A stretch of DNA of 56,360 nucleotides from Clostridiales bacterium (GCA_015056485.1 SVGD01000009.1:1-56360); one strand, 5' to 3'; positions 9,432 through 18,018 are shown, numbered from the stretch's first letter. Notes: a model not told the origin generated them from the letters alone. A program made the numbers and translations.

Positions 9432-10367
9432 TTATGCTTTTATTGCGAGATTTGCCAGTGCAAGAGCACCTTCAAGGGAATCTGCGCCAGCAACAAAGCC
9501 ATTGGGATGACAGAACACGGCATCAGAAACTTTTGTAACTTTTTGAAGCTCTTCACCTTTGAGGCCGTGCCATTCCGAAGGTAAGGTTTTTCTCTGTCCA
9601 AATCCTTCAAGAACATCAGGAACACATCTTACCTTGTAATCTCCTCTGTTCGAAGGATAGATTACATATAAGATATTAGAAGCCTTTTCATCTGTAGATC
9701 TGAAGAGTTCTTCCTGCCAATCAATGTCCTGATCAAGAACCATGATGCCATTATTAGACTCTGAGATTGCGGATATAATTTTTTCTCGAACTTTTGTCTT
9801 TGCATGAGCATTTTCGACGAGTCTGTCAAAAACACTTTCAGCGAATGAAACGGCCTGAATGAATGCAAAATCAGCATTTTGATTGTTTTCTTCCCATGTA
9901 GGATTGAAATTTTCAATAATTTCTGAAAAACACATATTCTGTACAGGATAGTCAACCTTGGGCATTACGCCGTTATCATATGCATCAACGCCCTGAATTA
10001 AATTTCCATCAATGTAGTCAAAGATGAATTTAATATCATAGTCGGATGCATCATTAAATGTGTTGAAAAGAATTTTTAAACCGTATTCTTTCCAAATAAG
10101 CCCTGCAGATGCATAAGGTACACCGTTTTCACGTGTACCGTTGCCACCTTTCTGATGATGGTCAAATTTACCACCACCAAGGTCATAGATGAGTGGTTTA
10201 ACTTCGACAAATCCTTCTTTAGGAACAGCAGAAGTTCTCATAACTGTTGCTGTTCCCAAAAAAGTTTTTGACAAGATAACCGTTGCGAGTACGTCATCGG
10301 CGTGAAAACTACCGGAATGCGTAATAAAGTTTGCGTCGTATGGGTTAGTTGTTGTTCTAATAGACAT
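9432..10367 (-). CDS. MYG1 family (UPF0160) metal-dependent hydrolase
   Basis: The 311-residue protein has the MYG1/DHH-like signatures HSGSFHADDVLA near the N-terminus, IYDLGGGKFDHHQ in the middle and HPNGFVAGADS at the end. Human MYG1 is a 3'-5' RNA exonuclease; the function of the bacterial proteins is unclear. The start ATG 10365-10367 follows an AGGGGG site. Codon use is clearly GC-richer than its neighbours: the line 9541-9600 has 28 G/C of 60, while a pyrC line (3961-4020) has 18 of 60. It lies on the strand opposite the operons and has its own promoter and terminator, so I read it as an acquired single-gene unit. Confidence 0.85.
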   Translation of the reverse strand: MSIRTTTNPYDANFITHSGSFHADDVLATVILSKTFLGTATVMRTSAVPKEGFVEVKPLIYDLGGGKFDHHQKGGNGTRENGVPYASAGLIWKEYGLKILFNTFNDASDYDIKFIFDYIDGNLIQGVDAYDNGVMPKVDYPVQNMCFSEIIENFNPTWEENNQNADFAFIQAVSFAESVFDRLVENAHAKTKVREKIISAISESNNGIMVLDQDIDWQEELFRSTDEKASNILYVIYPSNRGDYKVRCVPDVLEGFGQRKTLPSEWHGLKGEELQKVTKVSDAVFCHPNGFVAGADSLEGALALANLAIKA

Positions 10368-10515
10368 AGTTGTTTTCCCCCTAATTGGTTTTTAGGTAGC
10401 TGTTTATAATCAGGAACTCAATTAACTTTTAGTATATATCATTTCAACCAAAGATAATTGACTGATTAAAAACAACTTTATTAAGTTGTCAATGTTCAAA
10501 ATTAGAACTTTTGAA

Positions 10516-10544
10516 ATTATATCACATTTTACATAATATTTCAA
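10516..10544 (-). promoter_or_regulatory. Promoter of the MYG1-family gene
   Basis: On the minus strand: TTGAAA (10539-10544), a 17-base spacer ending TGA, and TATAAT (10516-10521), giving an extended -10. The leader to the start codon is about 140 bases. Confidence 0.6.
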
Positions 10545-10560
10545 TATTCACACAATATAT

Positions 10561-10586
10561 AAGGGTAGTTAATCTAAACTACCCTT
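10561..10586. terminator. Stem-loop between the MYG1-family gene and the DUF378 gene
   Basis: A perfect 10-base inverted repeat, AAGGGTAGTT / AACTACCCTT, with a 6-base loop. It sits downstream of the minus-strand DUF378 gene. The following T-tract is weak. Confidence 0.55.
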
Positions 10587-10616
10587 ACATTTTCATAAAA
10601 TTTTGGATATAAAGTA

Positions 10617-10811
10617 CTAATCAGATACTTTACTATAAAAGGCTATAGCCCAAATACCAGTGATACCAACTAATATATATATTAATCTAGTAATAAAACT
10701 TAAAGATCCAAATAAAGCATCAACTAAATTGAACTCAAATAAGCCCACTAATAACCAATTTAATGCTCCTATTATAACTAATGTAAGAGCAATTGCATTT
10801 AAAGTTTTCAT
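10617..10811 (-). CDS. DUF378 small membrane protein
   Basis: A 64-residue protein starting MKTLNAIALTLVIIGALNWL, with two hydrophobic helices and the N-W-L-V-G motif typical of DUF378. The start at 10811 is chosen because GGAGGT lies 6 bases before it; longer upstream starts lack a site. The function of the family is unknown. Confidence 0.8.
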   Translation of the reverse strand: MKTLNAIALTLVIIGALNWLLVGLFEFNLVDALFGSLSFITRLIYILVGITGIWAIAFYSKVSD

Positions 10812-10935
10812 TTTTTTACCTCCAATCATTTTATGAGTCATCAATATTTTGTGTAAAATTTTTAGATATATACATAAAATATTGATTTTTCAAATTTTTT
10901 CAAATATAATTTAAAAAAATGACTAGGAGAATAAA

Positions 10936-12306
10936 ATGTTAAAGAAAAATGACGAATATATTGTTGAAATAATTGATAATGGATTTCAAGGAGAAGGAAT
11001 TGCTAAAATCGATGGAATAACAGTTTTCATTAATGAAGCAATTAAAGGAGAAAAAATAAAAATAAAAATTTTGAAAGTTTTGAAAAATTTTGCATATGGA
11101 AAAATAATAGAAATACTTGAATCTTCTAAAGCTAGAAAAGCTCCTGATTGCAATACATATTCAAGATGTGGAGGATGTAATTTAAGACATATTGAATACA
11201 ATGAAACTTTAAAAATTAAAAAAGCAATAGTTGAAAATTGTTTATATAAAGAATTAAAAAAAGAAATAAAAGTAGAAGATGTTATAGGAATGAAAGAGCC
11301 TATTTATTATAGAAATAAATTGCAATATCCTGTTGGAGTTACTGGGGACAATAAAATAACAATGGGAGTATATTCAGCAAGAACACATAGTATAATTCCA
11401 ACACAAAAATGTTTCATTCAAAACGAAGTGTGTCAAGAAATTGCAAATGATATTTTGGAATTTGCAAGAGCTCATAATATTAGTGCGTATAATGAAGAAA
11501 CTTTAAAAGGAACATTACGACATATAATAATTCGTATAGGAGTAAAAACAGGAGAAGTTTTAGTAACATTAGTTTTAAATGACAACAATCTAAAAGATGA
11601 AGAAAAATTAGTAGATTATTTAACTAAAAAGCATCCTAATGTAAAAACAATAGCCAAAAATTTCAACAAAAAGAATACAAATGTAATTTTAGGTGATAAA
11701 ACAGAAATAATTTATGGACCTGGATTTATATATGATATTTTAGGAGAATACAAATTTAAAATATCACCACTTTCATTTTATCAAGTAAATCCAATTCAAA
11801 CAGAAATTTTATATAACACAGCAGTACAACATGTAGGGGCGACCATTGGTCGTCCGCAGAATAACAATATAGCATTAGACCTATACTGTGGAATAGGAAC
11901 AATAGGAATATTTGCGTCAAAGTATTTTAAAAAAGTATATGGTATAGAAATTATAGAGCAGGCAATAGAAAATGCAAAAGAGAACGCTAAAATAAATAAT
12001 GTAGAAAACATTGAGTTTTATGCAGGAGATGTTGAAAAAGTTTTACCAGAAATAATAAAAAAAGAAAACTTAAAACCAAATATAATATTTGTAGACCCAC
12101 CAAGAAAAGGATTAGATAAAAATACAATAGAAACAATATTAAATTTAGAACCTAAAAAAGTAATCTATATAAGTTGTAATCCTGCAACATTAGCAAGAGA
12201 TATAGCAATGTTAGAGGAAAAATATGAATTGAAAGAAGTACAACCAGTAGATATGTTTCCATGGACAAGCCATGTTGAGTGTGTTACGGTGCTATATTTA
12301 AAATAA
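10936..12306 (+). CDS. rlmD: 23S rRNA (uracil-5-)-methyltransferase, RumA/RlmD type, with an in-frame repeat
   Basis: A TRAM domain (about 1-60) is followed by iron-sulfur cysteines C72, C78, C81 and C159, the SAM motif LDLYCGIGTIGIF, and the catalytic loop YISCNPATLARD. The length of 456 is normal. Residues about 300-307 (VGATIGRP) are encoded by a TGTAGGGG palindrome inserted in frame just before the SAM motif. The C-terminus ends HVECVTVLYLK, but an alternative rlmD-like tail (HVECVTVMCRRI) lies at 15594-15647, suggesting an element integrated in the 3' end. RlmD versus RlmC or RlmCD specificity cannot be decided from sequence. Confidence 0.9.
   Translation: MLKKNDEYIVEIIDNGFQGEGIAKIDGITVFINEAIKGEKIKIKILKVLKNFAYGKIIEILESSKARKAPDCNTYSRCGGCNLRHIEYNETLKIKKAIVENCLYKELKKEIKVEDVIGMKEPIYYRNKLQYPVGVTGDNKITMGVYSARTHSIIPTQKCFIQNEVCQEIANDILEFARAHNISAYNEETLKGTLRHIIIRIGVKTGEVLVTLVLNDNNLKDEEKLVDYLTKKHPNVKTIAKNFNKKNTNVILGDKTEIIYGPGFIYDILGEYKFKISPLSFYQVNPIQTEILYNTAVQHVGATIGRPQNNNIALDLYCGIGTIGIFASKYFKKVYGIEIIEQAIENAKENAKINNVENIEFYAGDVEKVLPEIIKKENLKPNIIFVDPPRKGLDKNTIETILNLEPKKVIYISCNPATLARDIAMLEEKYELKEVQPVDMFPWTSHVECVTVLYLK
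11832..11857. repeat. TGTAGGGG palindromic repeat inside rlmD
   Basis: TGTAGGGG, then the perfect palindrome CGACCATTGGTCG, then TCCGC. The core GACCATTGGTC is shared with 52159 and 53357. Here it is read in frame as VGATIGRP. Confidence 0.85.
12271..12291. other. Putative left attachment-like repeat in the rlmD 3' end
   Basis: The 21 bases encoding HVECVTV match 15609-15629 at 19 of 21 positions. The two copies bracket about 3.3 kb with phage- and defence-flavoured genes. The 3' ends of rum/rlmD-type genes are known integration targets of some integrative elements. No integrase remains in between, so this is inferred from structure. Confidence 0.5.
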
Positions 12307-12314
12307 ATCCTGTA

Positions 12315-12428
12315 ATGATTGAATTTACAGCATTTGAAAATAATTATATTATGAATAAGAAAATCAATATAAAAGCTAAAAAAGAAAAAATAATAAAATA
12401 TATAGATAAGGAAGATATAATTAAATGA
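12315..12428 (+). CDS. Short open frame before the GNAT gene, doubtful
   Basis: A 37-codon frame, lysine- and isoleucine-rich, whose TGA overlaps the next ATG as ATGA. It has no clear ribosome site. It could be a leader peptide coupled to the GNAT gene, a gene remnant at the island edge, or chance. I do not recognise it. Confidence 0.2.
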   Translation: MIEFTAFENNYIMNKKINIKAKKEKIIKYIDKEDIIK

Positions 12429-12889
12429 AAATAATAAGATTAGAAGACAATAATAATGACGTTTTTAAGAAAATATGTGAATGGAATTATGATTGGTGGA
12501 ATGACAGTAGTTTTGAAGAAGTGGAATGTTATTTTAAACACTCATTATGTAAAAATAATAGATTGCCACAAACATTTATTGCATTAATTAAAGATGAACC
12601 AGTAGGAATGTATCAAATTTGTATGTCAGATGATTTATATAGCAGACCAGATATATATCCATGGCTTGCAAATGTGTATGTTAATGAAAAATATAGAGGT
12701 AATGGTATATGGAAACAATTAATGAATACGGTCAAAGAGAATGCCAAAAATATAGGTTTAAATGAATTATATTTATATACTAAACACGTAGGACTTTATG
12801 AAAAATTTGGATGGAAGTTTATAGAAGAAGTAAATACATTTAAAGATGATTCATCGATTGAAAGATTGTATAAATTAGATATAGAGTGA
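12425..12889 (+). CDS. GNAT family N-acetyltransferase
   Basis: A 154-residue single GNAT domain. The acetyl-CoA motif A is visible as NVYVNEKYRGNGIWKQLM (R-x-x-G-x-G type), followed by LYLYTKHVGLYEKFGWKF (motif B with the typical Y-x-x-x-G-F/W). The substrate is unknown. It is the first well-supported gene in the island after rlmD. Confidence 0.85.
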   Translation: MKIIRLEDNNNDVFKKICEWNYDWWNDSSFEEVECYFKHSLCKNNRLPQTFIALIKDEPVGMYQICMSDDLYSRPDIYPWLANVYVNEKYRGNGIWKQLMNTVKENAKNIGLNELYLYTKHVGLYEKFGWKFIEEVNTFKDDSSIERLYKLDIE

Positions 12890-12978
12890 TTAATGTTCCT
12901 ATGCGACATACCAACCATGTGGTAGTTGTTTCTATACTAGGTATTAAAGAATAGCATTGAAAGGACTAAGATAAGTGT

Positions 12979-13470
12979 ATGGATTTTCAAATTGAAAAAG
13001 TAAGTAAAGAAAAATCAGAGGTATTAAAGAATTTATTAGAATATTATCAATACGATTTTAATGTTTATTATAATGAAGATTTAAATGAAAATGGAAGATT
13101 TGAATTTATAGATACAGAAATGTATTTTGAAAATGAAGATAGTCAAGCATTATTTATAAAGGTAAAAGAGAAATATGCTGGATTTATATTAATAAGCAAT
13201 AATACAAAATATACAAAAGAGGCAAAATGTATTGAAGAATTTTGGATTATGCCAAAATATAGAAAAGGAATGTTTGCTTTTAAAATTCTTAAAAAAGTAT
13301 TTGATGAAATTGATGGAAAAATAGAATTTATTGTGCTTAAACGAAATGAAAGATGGCTTGAAACATTAAAGTATTGGATAGAAAAAAATTATAAAGTATT
13401 AAAAGAATACGATATAGAGAAATGGGATGAACAATTCACATTGTTTTTAGTAGATGCAAAAAATAAGTAA
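12979..13470 (+). CDS. GNAT-like acetyltransferase
   Basis: A 163-residue protein with EEFWIMPKYRKGMFAFKIL in the position of GNAT motif A, although the P-loop is weaker (R-K-G-M-F), and a C-terminal WIEKNYKVLKEYD. The AAGGA site lies rather far upstream (about 13 bases). Substrate unknown; possibly a degenerate CoA site. Confidence 0.65.
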   Translation: MDFQIEKVSKEKSEVLKNLLEYYQYDFNVYYNEDLNENGRFEFIDTEMYFENEDSQALFIKVKEKYAGFILISNNTKYTKEAKCIEEFWIMPKYRKGMFAFKILKKVFDEIDGKIEFIVLKRNERWLETLKYWIEKNYKVLKEYDIEKWDEQFTLFLVDAKNK

Positions 13471-13487
13471 TAATAAATATTACCATA

Positions 13488-13527
13488 TTGACATCAAGAA
13501 CAAAAGTTTGGTAAAATACTAACCAAA
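13488..13527 (+). promoter_or_regulatory. Promoter and possible operator of the BRO-N gene
   Basis: TTGACA (13488-13493), an 18-base spacer, and TAAAAT (13512-13517). The -10 is embedded in an inverted repeat TTTGGT (13507-13512) / ACCAAA (13522-13527). A second, wider inverted pair, TTACCATATT (13480-13489) and AATATGGTAA (13539-13548), spans the start. Such dyads suggest autoregulation, as expected for an antirepressor-like DNA-binding protein. Confidence 0.6.
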
Positions 13528-13541
13528 GGAGATGGTAGAAT

Positions 13542-14432
13542 ATGGTAAATAAACTAGAAACGATTTCAAATCTATTTGAAGATAAAGAAATACGAAGTAT
13601 TTGGGATTCTGAAAAACAAGAATATTATTTTAGTGTAGTAGATATTATTAGTGCTTTAACTGATAGCAAAATTCCAAGGAATTATTGGAGTGACTTAAAA
13701 AGAAAGTTAATTAATGAAGGAAGTCAGTTGCACGAAGAAATCGTGCAACTGAAATTAAGGTCAAATAAAGATGGAAAAAGTTATTTAACAGATACATTGG
13801 ATACAAAAGGAATTTTGAGATTAATAGAATCTGTGCCAAGTCCAAAAGCAGAACCTTTTAAATTATGGTTAGCTCAAATGGGGAAAGAAAGAATAGATGA
13901 AGTTTTTGATCCTGAAATTGCAATAAAAAGGGCAATAGATTATTATAGAAATCGTGGATATTCAGATAAATGGATAGAAGCAAGATTAAAAGGGATACTT
14001 GATAGAAATAAACTAACTGATATATGGAAAGAAAATGGAATTAAAGAAAATTATGAATTCGCAGTTTTAACAAATGAAATATATGAGGCTTGGTCTGGAA
14101 TGAAGGCAGCAAAATATAAAGAATATAAAAACATAAGAAAAGAATCTTTAAGAGATAATATGACAGATGTTGAAGTAGCACTTACTGATTTGGGCGAAAT
14201 TGCAACTCGTGAATTAGCTAAAAAGCATAAACCGTTTGGTTTAAAAGAAAATAAAAAAGTTGCAAAAGCTGGTGGAGAAGTGGCTAAAACAGCACGAGAT
14301 GATTTGGAAAAGAAATTAGGAGAAACAGTAATAAGCAAAAAGAACTCATTGAATTATAAATATATAGAACAAAAAGTTTTAGAAGAAATGCAGGATGCAA
14401 AAGAGGATAATGAAAAAAGCGTAAAAACTTAA
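13542..14432 (+). CDS. BRO-N domain protein (phage antirepressor / DinD-like)
   Basis: A 296-residue protein with an N-terminal BRO-N fold (IWDSEKQEYYFSVVDIISAL, then KYL-type TDTLDTKGILRLIESVPSPKAEPFK). The C-terminal half is conserved in the bacterial chromosomal family (RAIDYYRNRGYSDKWI, EAWSGMKAAKYKEYK, LRDNMTD). BRO-N proteins are common in phages and mobile DNA and bind DNA. It is in the putative island beside a HEPN-like gene. An 11-base perfect inverted repeat lies inside the coding sequence at 13725-13751. Confidence 0.85.
   Translation: MVNKLETISNLFEDKEIRSIWDSEKQEYYFSVVDIISALTDSKIPRNYWSDLKRKLINEGSQLHEEIVQLKLRSNKDGKSYLTDTLDTKGILRLIESVPSPKAEPFKLWLAQMGKERIDEVFDPEIAIKRAIDYYRNRGYSDKWIEARLKGILDRNKLTDIWKENGIKENYEFAVLTNEIYEAWSGMKAAKYKEYKNIRKESLRDNMTDVEVALTDLGEIATRELAKKHKPFGLKENKKVAKAGGEVAKTARDDLEKKLGETVISKKNSLNYKYIEQKVLEEMQDAKEDNEKSVKT
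13725..13751. repeat. Perfect inverted repeat inside the BRO-N gene
   Basis: CAGTTGCACGA (13725-13735), a 5-base loop, and TCGTGCAACTG (13741-13751). It encodes QLHEEIVQL. A perfect 11-base stem inside coding DNA is unusual. Confidence 0.85.
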
Positions 14433-14538
14433 TAAAGATATTTAAATAGTAATTTGTATGGGAGAATTAAAAATTATCTAGCTTTATGACGAATTTATTA
14501 AATTAAATAAAAATACTATGAATAGAAGATGAAAAATA

Positions 14539-15495
14539 ATGAATTATAAAGATTTTGAATTAGAAATGCATAATTTAATTGCAGAAAATTTAAATTTAAG
14601 GAAACAAACAAATATAATGTTCATTCCAAGAATTAATAAAATTATGAGAGAAAACCCAATAGAAAGAGAAGTTAGAGTAAGATATAATATTGATAACGTA
14701 TGGGATAACTTTGTTTATTTAGAAAATAAAATATTATTTTATATTGACAAATATTTAAATCGTTTTCTTGAAGGATTAAATAGGTACGGAAACATTAGGA
14801 ATCAAAGTAATATTATCCTTCCGGTCAATACTATTTTAGAAGAAGCAATATATTATTTTGATTCATTTACAATTTTTTTTAGTACCTTAATTGAACCTGA
14901 CCAAAAAAATTTATTAAAGAAGTACTTAGATTCAAGTATATTAGATAGTGTATTTCCTAATAGAAATACTATAAGTCTATATTGGCAAGTATATATGCTA
15001 AGAAATAGAATTGCACATTTCACAAGTAATAGATATGATAATACAAATAAAGAATGCATTCAATATTATGGTTTTTCATCAAAAATTCAATCTATTAGCA
15101 TAAATGATGTTGGCGAAATTCATGCTAATTCTACTTTAATAGATATGTATAAATGTGAACAAGCGCAAGAAGTCGTTAAATTAGCTATTGATAATAAAGG
15201 GATTAATCCATTTGATTTATTATTTCCTAATAAATCTCCTAAAGGTTATGGCAAAAAAAGTCCTTTTATAAATTTTATTAATAGTGATATTTACTTTGAT
15301 TATATTGATTCAGGGATAAAACTAATAAAAGATATTCACAATTTATTAGGAACAATAAACAAATTATTTTTAGATGCTTTTATGGTTGGAGATATAAAAC
15401 CTGAAGAAACTCTAAATTCAAGAACTGTTATTGTTTTTTATGATAAAGAAATAGAGTATTCTATATATGATGTTTTTTATAATAGTATGAAGTAA
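14539..15495 (+). CDS. HEPN-like protein, unknown function
   Basis: A 318-residue, mostly helical protein of unknown function. The segment VYMLRNRIAHF contains R155-x4-H160, which fits the R-x(4-6)-H motif of HEPN ribonucleases and nucleotide-binding proteins. The flanking sequence is helix-rich, and long-lifetime HEPN proteins in islands often act in defence or toxin systems. No partner antitoxin (such as a MNT nucleotidyltransferase) is adjacent. The motif match is suggestive only. Confidence 0.45.
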   Translation: MNYKDFELEMHNLIAENLNLRKQTNIMFIPRINKIMRENPIEREVRVRYNIDNVWDNFVYLENKILFYIDKYLNRFLEGLNRYGNIRNQSNIILPVNTILEEAIYYFDSFTIFFSTLIEPDQKNLLKKYLDSSILDSVFPNRNTISLYWQVYMLRNRIAHFTSNRYDNTNKECIQYYGFSSKIQSISINDVGEIHANSTLIDMYKCEQAQEVVKLAIDNKGINPFDLLFPNKSPKGYGKKSPFINFINSDIYFDYIDSGIKLIKDIHNLLGTINKLFLDAFMVGDIKPEETLNSRTVIVFYDKEIEYSIYDVFYNSMK

Positions 15496-15593
15496 TAAGT
15501 AATGCCTGTAAATAACAAATTACAATTTTTAATACTACTGCGGTCGGTAGATATATTAACAAGACAACAGACAACAAGCTTTAACACTGCAAC

Positions 15594-15647
15594 GGACAAG
15601 ATACAACTCATGTGGAATGTGTTACGGTGATGTGTAGAAGAATTTAA
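15594..15647 (+). pseudogene. Displaced rlmD 3' end remnant
   Basis: In frame, the bases encode QDTTHVECVTVMCRRI followed by TAA, the usual C-terminus of RumA/RlmD proteins, but the upstream frame soon hits a stop. It is followed by a strong terminator, as the original rlmD end would be. I interpret it as the old gene tail pushed away by an insertion; bases 15609-15629 are the presumed right attachment repeat. Confidence 0.6.
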
Positions 15648-15660
15648 AAAGATGAAAAAA

Positions 15661-15704
15661 GCAAAAAAGCCCAATCATGCAGTTGCATGGTTAGGCTTTT
15701 TTGC
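15661..15704. terminator. Bidirectional terminator
   Basis: GCAAAAAAGCC (15661-15671) pairs with GGCTTTTTTGC (15694-15704), with an extended inner stem CAATCATGCA / TGCATGGTTA. It lies between the rlmD remnant and the convergent CDF gene. Confidence 0.85.
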
Positions 15705-15752
15705 TAGATTCACATGAGACTTAAAAAACGAAACATTAGAAAGAGAGTATAC

Positions 15753-16646
15753 TTAGTGATGATGGTGGTGATGTCCATGATGATTATGTTCTTCAATTGT
15801 GCATTCTATTTCATTGCACACATATCCGATTTCTTCAAATTCTATTGTTATGTGGTTTATGCCGTATTCTTTTAATTCTTCTTTGATTTCATTTTTTAGA
15901 TGTTTAGTATCTTCCGAATCTGTAACAATGTGCATTGTTGCATAATTGTTAAATCCGTCCATACTCCAAACGTGTATATGATGAACATCTTTCACATTTT
16001 CAATTTCTTGTAAATGTTCTTTCAGCTCTTCAATGTTAATTCCGTTTGGTGTTTTTACTAAAAACAAATCAAGTATTGATTTAAAAGATTTTATTGCATG
16101 TGTTAATATAAAGATTGCCACACCAATAGACATTATTGAATCAATTACATTTATTTTTAAAAATTTAATAAGAATTGATCCTACTAGAACAACAACCCAT
16201 CCCAATACATCTTCTAACATGTGTAAATTGACTGCTTTTTGATTAAGTGAGTTTCCTTCTTTTGTAAAATATGCTGCTAAAAAGTTTACAATTACACCAA
16301 AGATTGCAAAAATTATCATTCCATCATAATTTATTTCTACTGGATTAATAATTCTTTTTACAGCATTAATTATTACTAAAACGGAACCTATTACTAAAAT
16401 TGTATTTGTTATAAATGCGCCTAATATTGAATAGCGTCTATATCCATAAGTATAATTATTGTCCGGTTTTTTCTTACTTTTCTTTTCTAAAAAATAAGAT
16501 AAACCTATACTAATAGAATCTCCAAAATCGTGCAAAGCATCTGAGATTATTGCAACACTATTTGTGAATATTCCTCCTATTAGTTCAAAGAGTGAAAATG
16601 CCATGTTTAATAAAAATGCGATTAATATATTTTTTTCAGTTTTCAT
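15753..16646 (-). CDS. Cation diffusion facilitator family metal transporter
   Basis: A 297-residue CDF exporter that moves Zn2+ or similar ions out of the cytoplasm by proton antiport. Six transmembrane helices lie in about residues 5-200, with transport-site motifs SDALHDFGDS (H-D-x-x-D in TM2) and LHMLEDVLGW (H-x-x-x-D in TM5). A ferredoxin-like cytoplasmic domain follows, and the protein ends in a His-rich tail (EHNHHGHHHHHH) likely to chelate metal. AAAGGA precedes the ATG. It is divergent from the double-GNAT gene. Confidence 0.92.
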   Translation of the reverse strand: MKTEKNILIAFLLNMAFSLFELIGGIFTNSVAIISDALHDFGDSISIGLSYFLEKKSKKKPDNNYTYGYRRYSILGAFITNTILVIGSVLVIINAVKRIINPVEINYDGMIIFAIFGVIVNFLAAYFTKEGNSLNQKAVNLHMLEDVLGWVVVLVGSILIKFLKINVIDSIMSIGVAIFILTHAIKSFKSILDLFLVKTPNGINIEELKEHLQEIENVKDVHHIHVWSMDGFNNYATMHIVTDSEDTKHLKNEIKEELKEYGINHITIEFEEIGYVCNEIECTIEEHNHHGHHHHHH

Positions 16647-16926
16647 GTGTATTTTCCTTTTGTAGTAATAACTTAGTAGTGTTTTCGGCTGCTATTTAGT
16701 AAATAGGTAGTGTTTCGTATTTAAATTCTCCTTTCTAAAGTACTTGATGCGAACATTGTCAACATAATAAAATTACAGAGTTATTATATTATGAATATTT
16801 CTATTTGTAAAGTACTCAATATAACTAGTCAAAAAATATATGTTGTGTTATACTACTGTGGTAAGTAAAATTAAAATTAATTAATGTATTATCAAACTCA
16901 TTTTTTTAAGAAAGGATAGTAGTTCT

Positions 16927-18018
16927 ATGAAATATAAATTTATACATGCCAATGAAACGATGCTAGATTCTATATATAATTTATTTGAAAAAAGAATAGA
17001 ATGGATGGATAATGTAGGTATAAAACAATGGAATGTAACTAATTATATTGAAACATTTAACAAAAATTATTTAAAACAACAAATATTAGAAAATAATTTA
17101 TTTGTAATGATAAATAGTGCTAAAAACAAAATTGTTGGAGCAATTGTCCTTCACGAAAAAGATAATAAATGGGAAGATAATGAGGAACATTCAGCATATT
17201 ATCTACATAATTTGGTAACAGATGTACAAGAAAAAAGAGTTGGAATAGAGATATTAAATGCAGTAGATGAATTAGCGCGAAAGAATAATAAAGAAAAATT
17301 AAGACTTGATTGTGCTGAAAATAATGAATTTTTAAATAGTTATTATGAAAAAGCAGGATATTTTTTTGTTGGTAAAATTGAATGGGGGTCATATAAAGGA
17401 AATAAAAGGGAAAAAATTATTAATAACAATATTTCTTTAGAGGGACTAAAAATAGATTACAAATTTAATTTTGAAGATTTTAAAGTAATTGAAAATATAG
17501 AACATAAATATTTTGAAAATGATAATATAGCACCAGCAGAAGAGTGTGAAAAATGGTATGAGAAGAACGATTTAACTTGTGTGGGTGTAAGAAATTCTGA
17601 AAATAAAGTAATTGCAAGTGTAAGTATGCTTCCATTAAAATATGAAGTATACAAACAAATATATGAAAATAAAATGAATGAAGCAGAAATAAAATACAAT
17701 CAAATAGTAGAATATCAAGATAGTAAATCATATTATATATATTTATCTTCGATTTCAATAGATATAAATTATAGAAACAATTATAAAGTAATTACTGCTT
17801 TATTAAAAGGTTGTATAGATTTGTTTGATATGCTTGCAAAAAGAAAAATATTAATTAAAGAAGTTATGGCAGAGGCTAGTACAATACATGGAGAAAAGAT
17901 ATGTAAAAAACTATTAAAAATGGAATATATAAGAAATACTAGTCATGATTCGAAAATATATACTGTAGATGGAATAGAATTTACAAACATAATAAAAAAG
18001 CTACAGAAAAAGTTTTAA
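16927..18018 (+). CDS. Tandem GNAT-domain protein
   Basis: A 363-residue protein. Residues about 1-155 are a GNAT domain: GIKQWN near the start, HNLVTDVQEKRVGIEIL at motif A, and SYYEKAGYFFVGK at motif B. Residues about 160-363 look like a second, more divergent GNAT-like domain with SISIDINYRNNYKVITALLKG. Double-GNAT proteins occur in antibiotic- and tRNA-modifying families, but the substrate here cannot be inferred. AAAGGA lies 10 bases before the ATG. Confidence 0.65.
   Translation: MKYKFIHANETMLDSIYNLFEKRIEWMDNVGIKQWNVTNYIETFNKNYLKQQILENNLFVMINSAKNKIVGAIVLHEKDNKWEDNEEHSAYYLHNLVTDVQEKRVGIEILNAVDELARKNNKEKLRLDCAENNEFLNSYYEKAGYFFVGKIEWGSYKGNKREKIINNNISLEGLKIDYKFNFEDFKVIENIEHKYFENDNIAPAEECEKWYEKNDLTCVGVRNSENKVIASVSMLPLKYEVYKQIYENKMNEAEIKYNQIVEYQDSKSYYIYLSSISIDINYRNNYKVITALLKGCIDLFDMLAKRKILIKEVMAEASTIHGEKICKKLLKMEYIRNTSHDSKIYTVDGIEFTNIIKKLQKKF

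Noticed and set aside
15547..15593. Further rlmD-like sequence upstream of the displaced tail
   Set aside because: A VDI-like stretch at 15547 is not in the same frame or at the same distance from HVECV as in rlmD, so I limited the remnant to 15594-15647.
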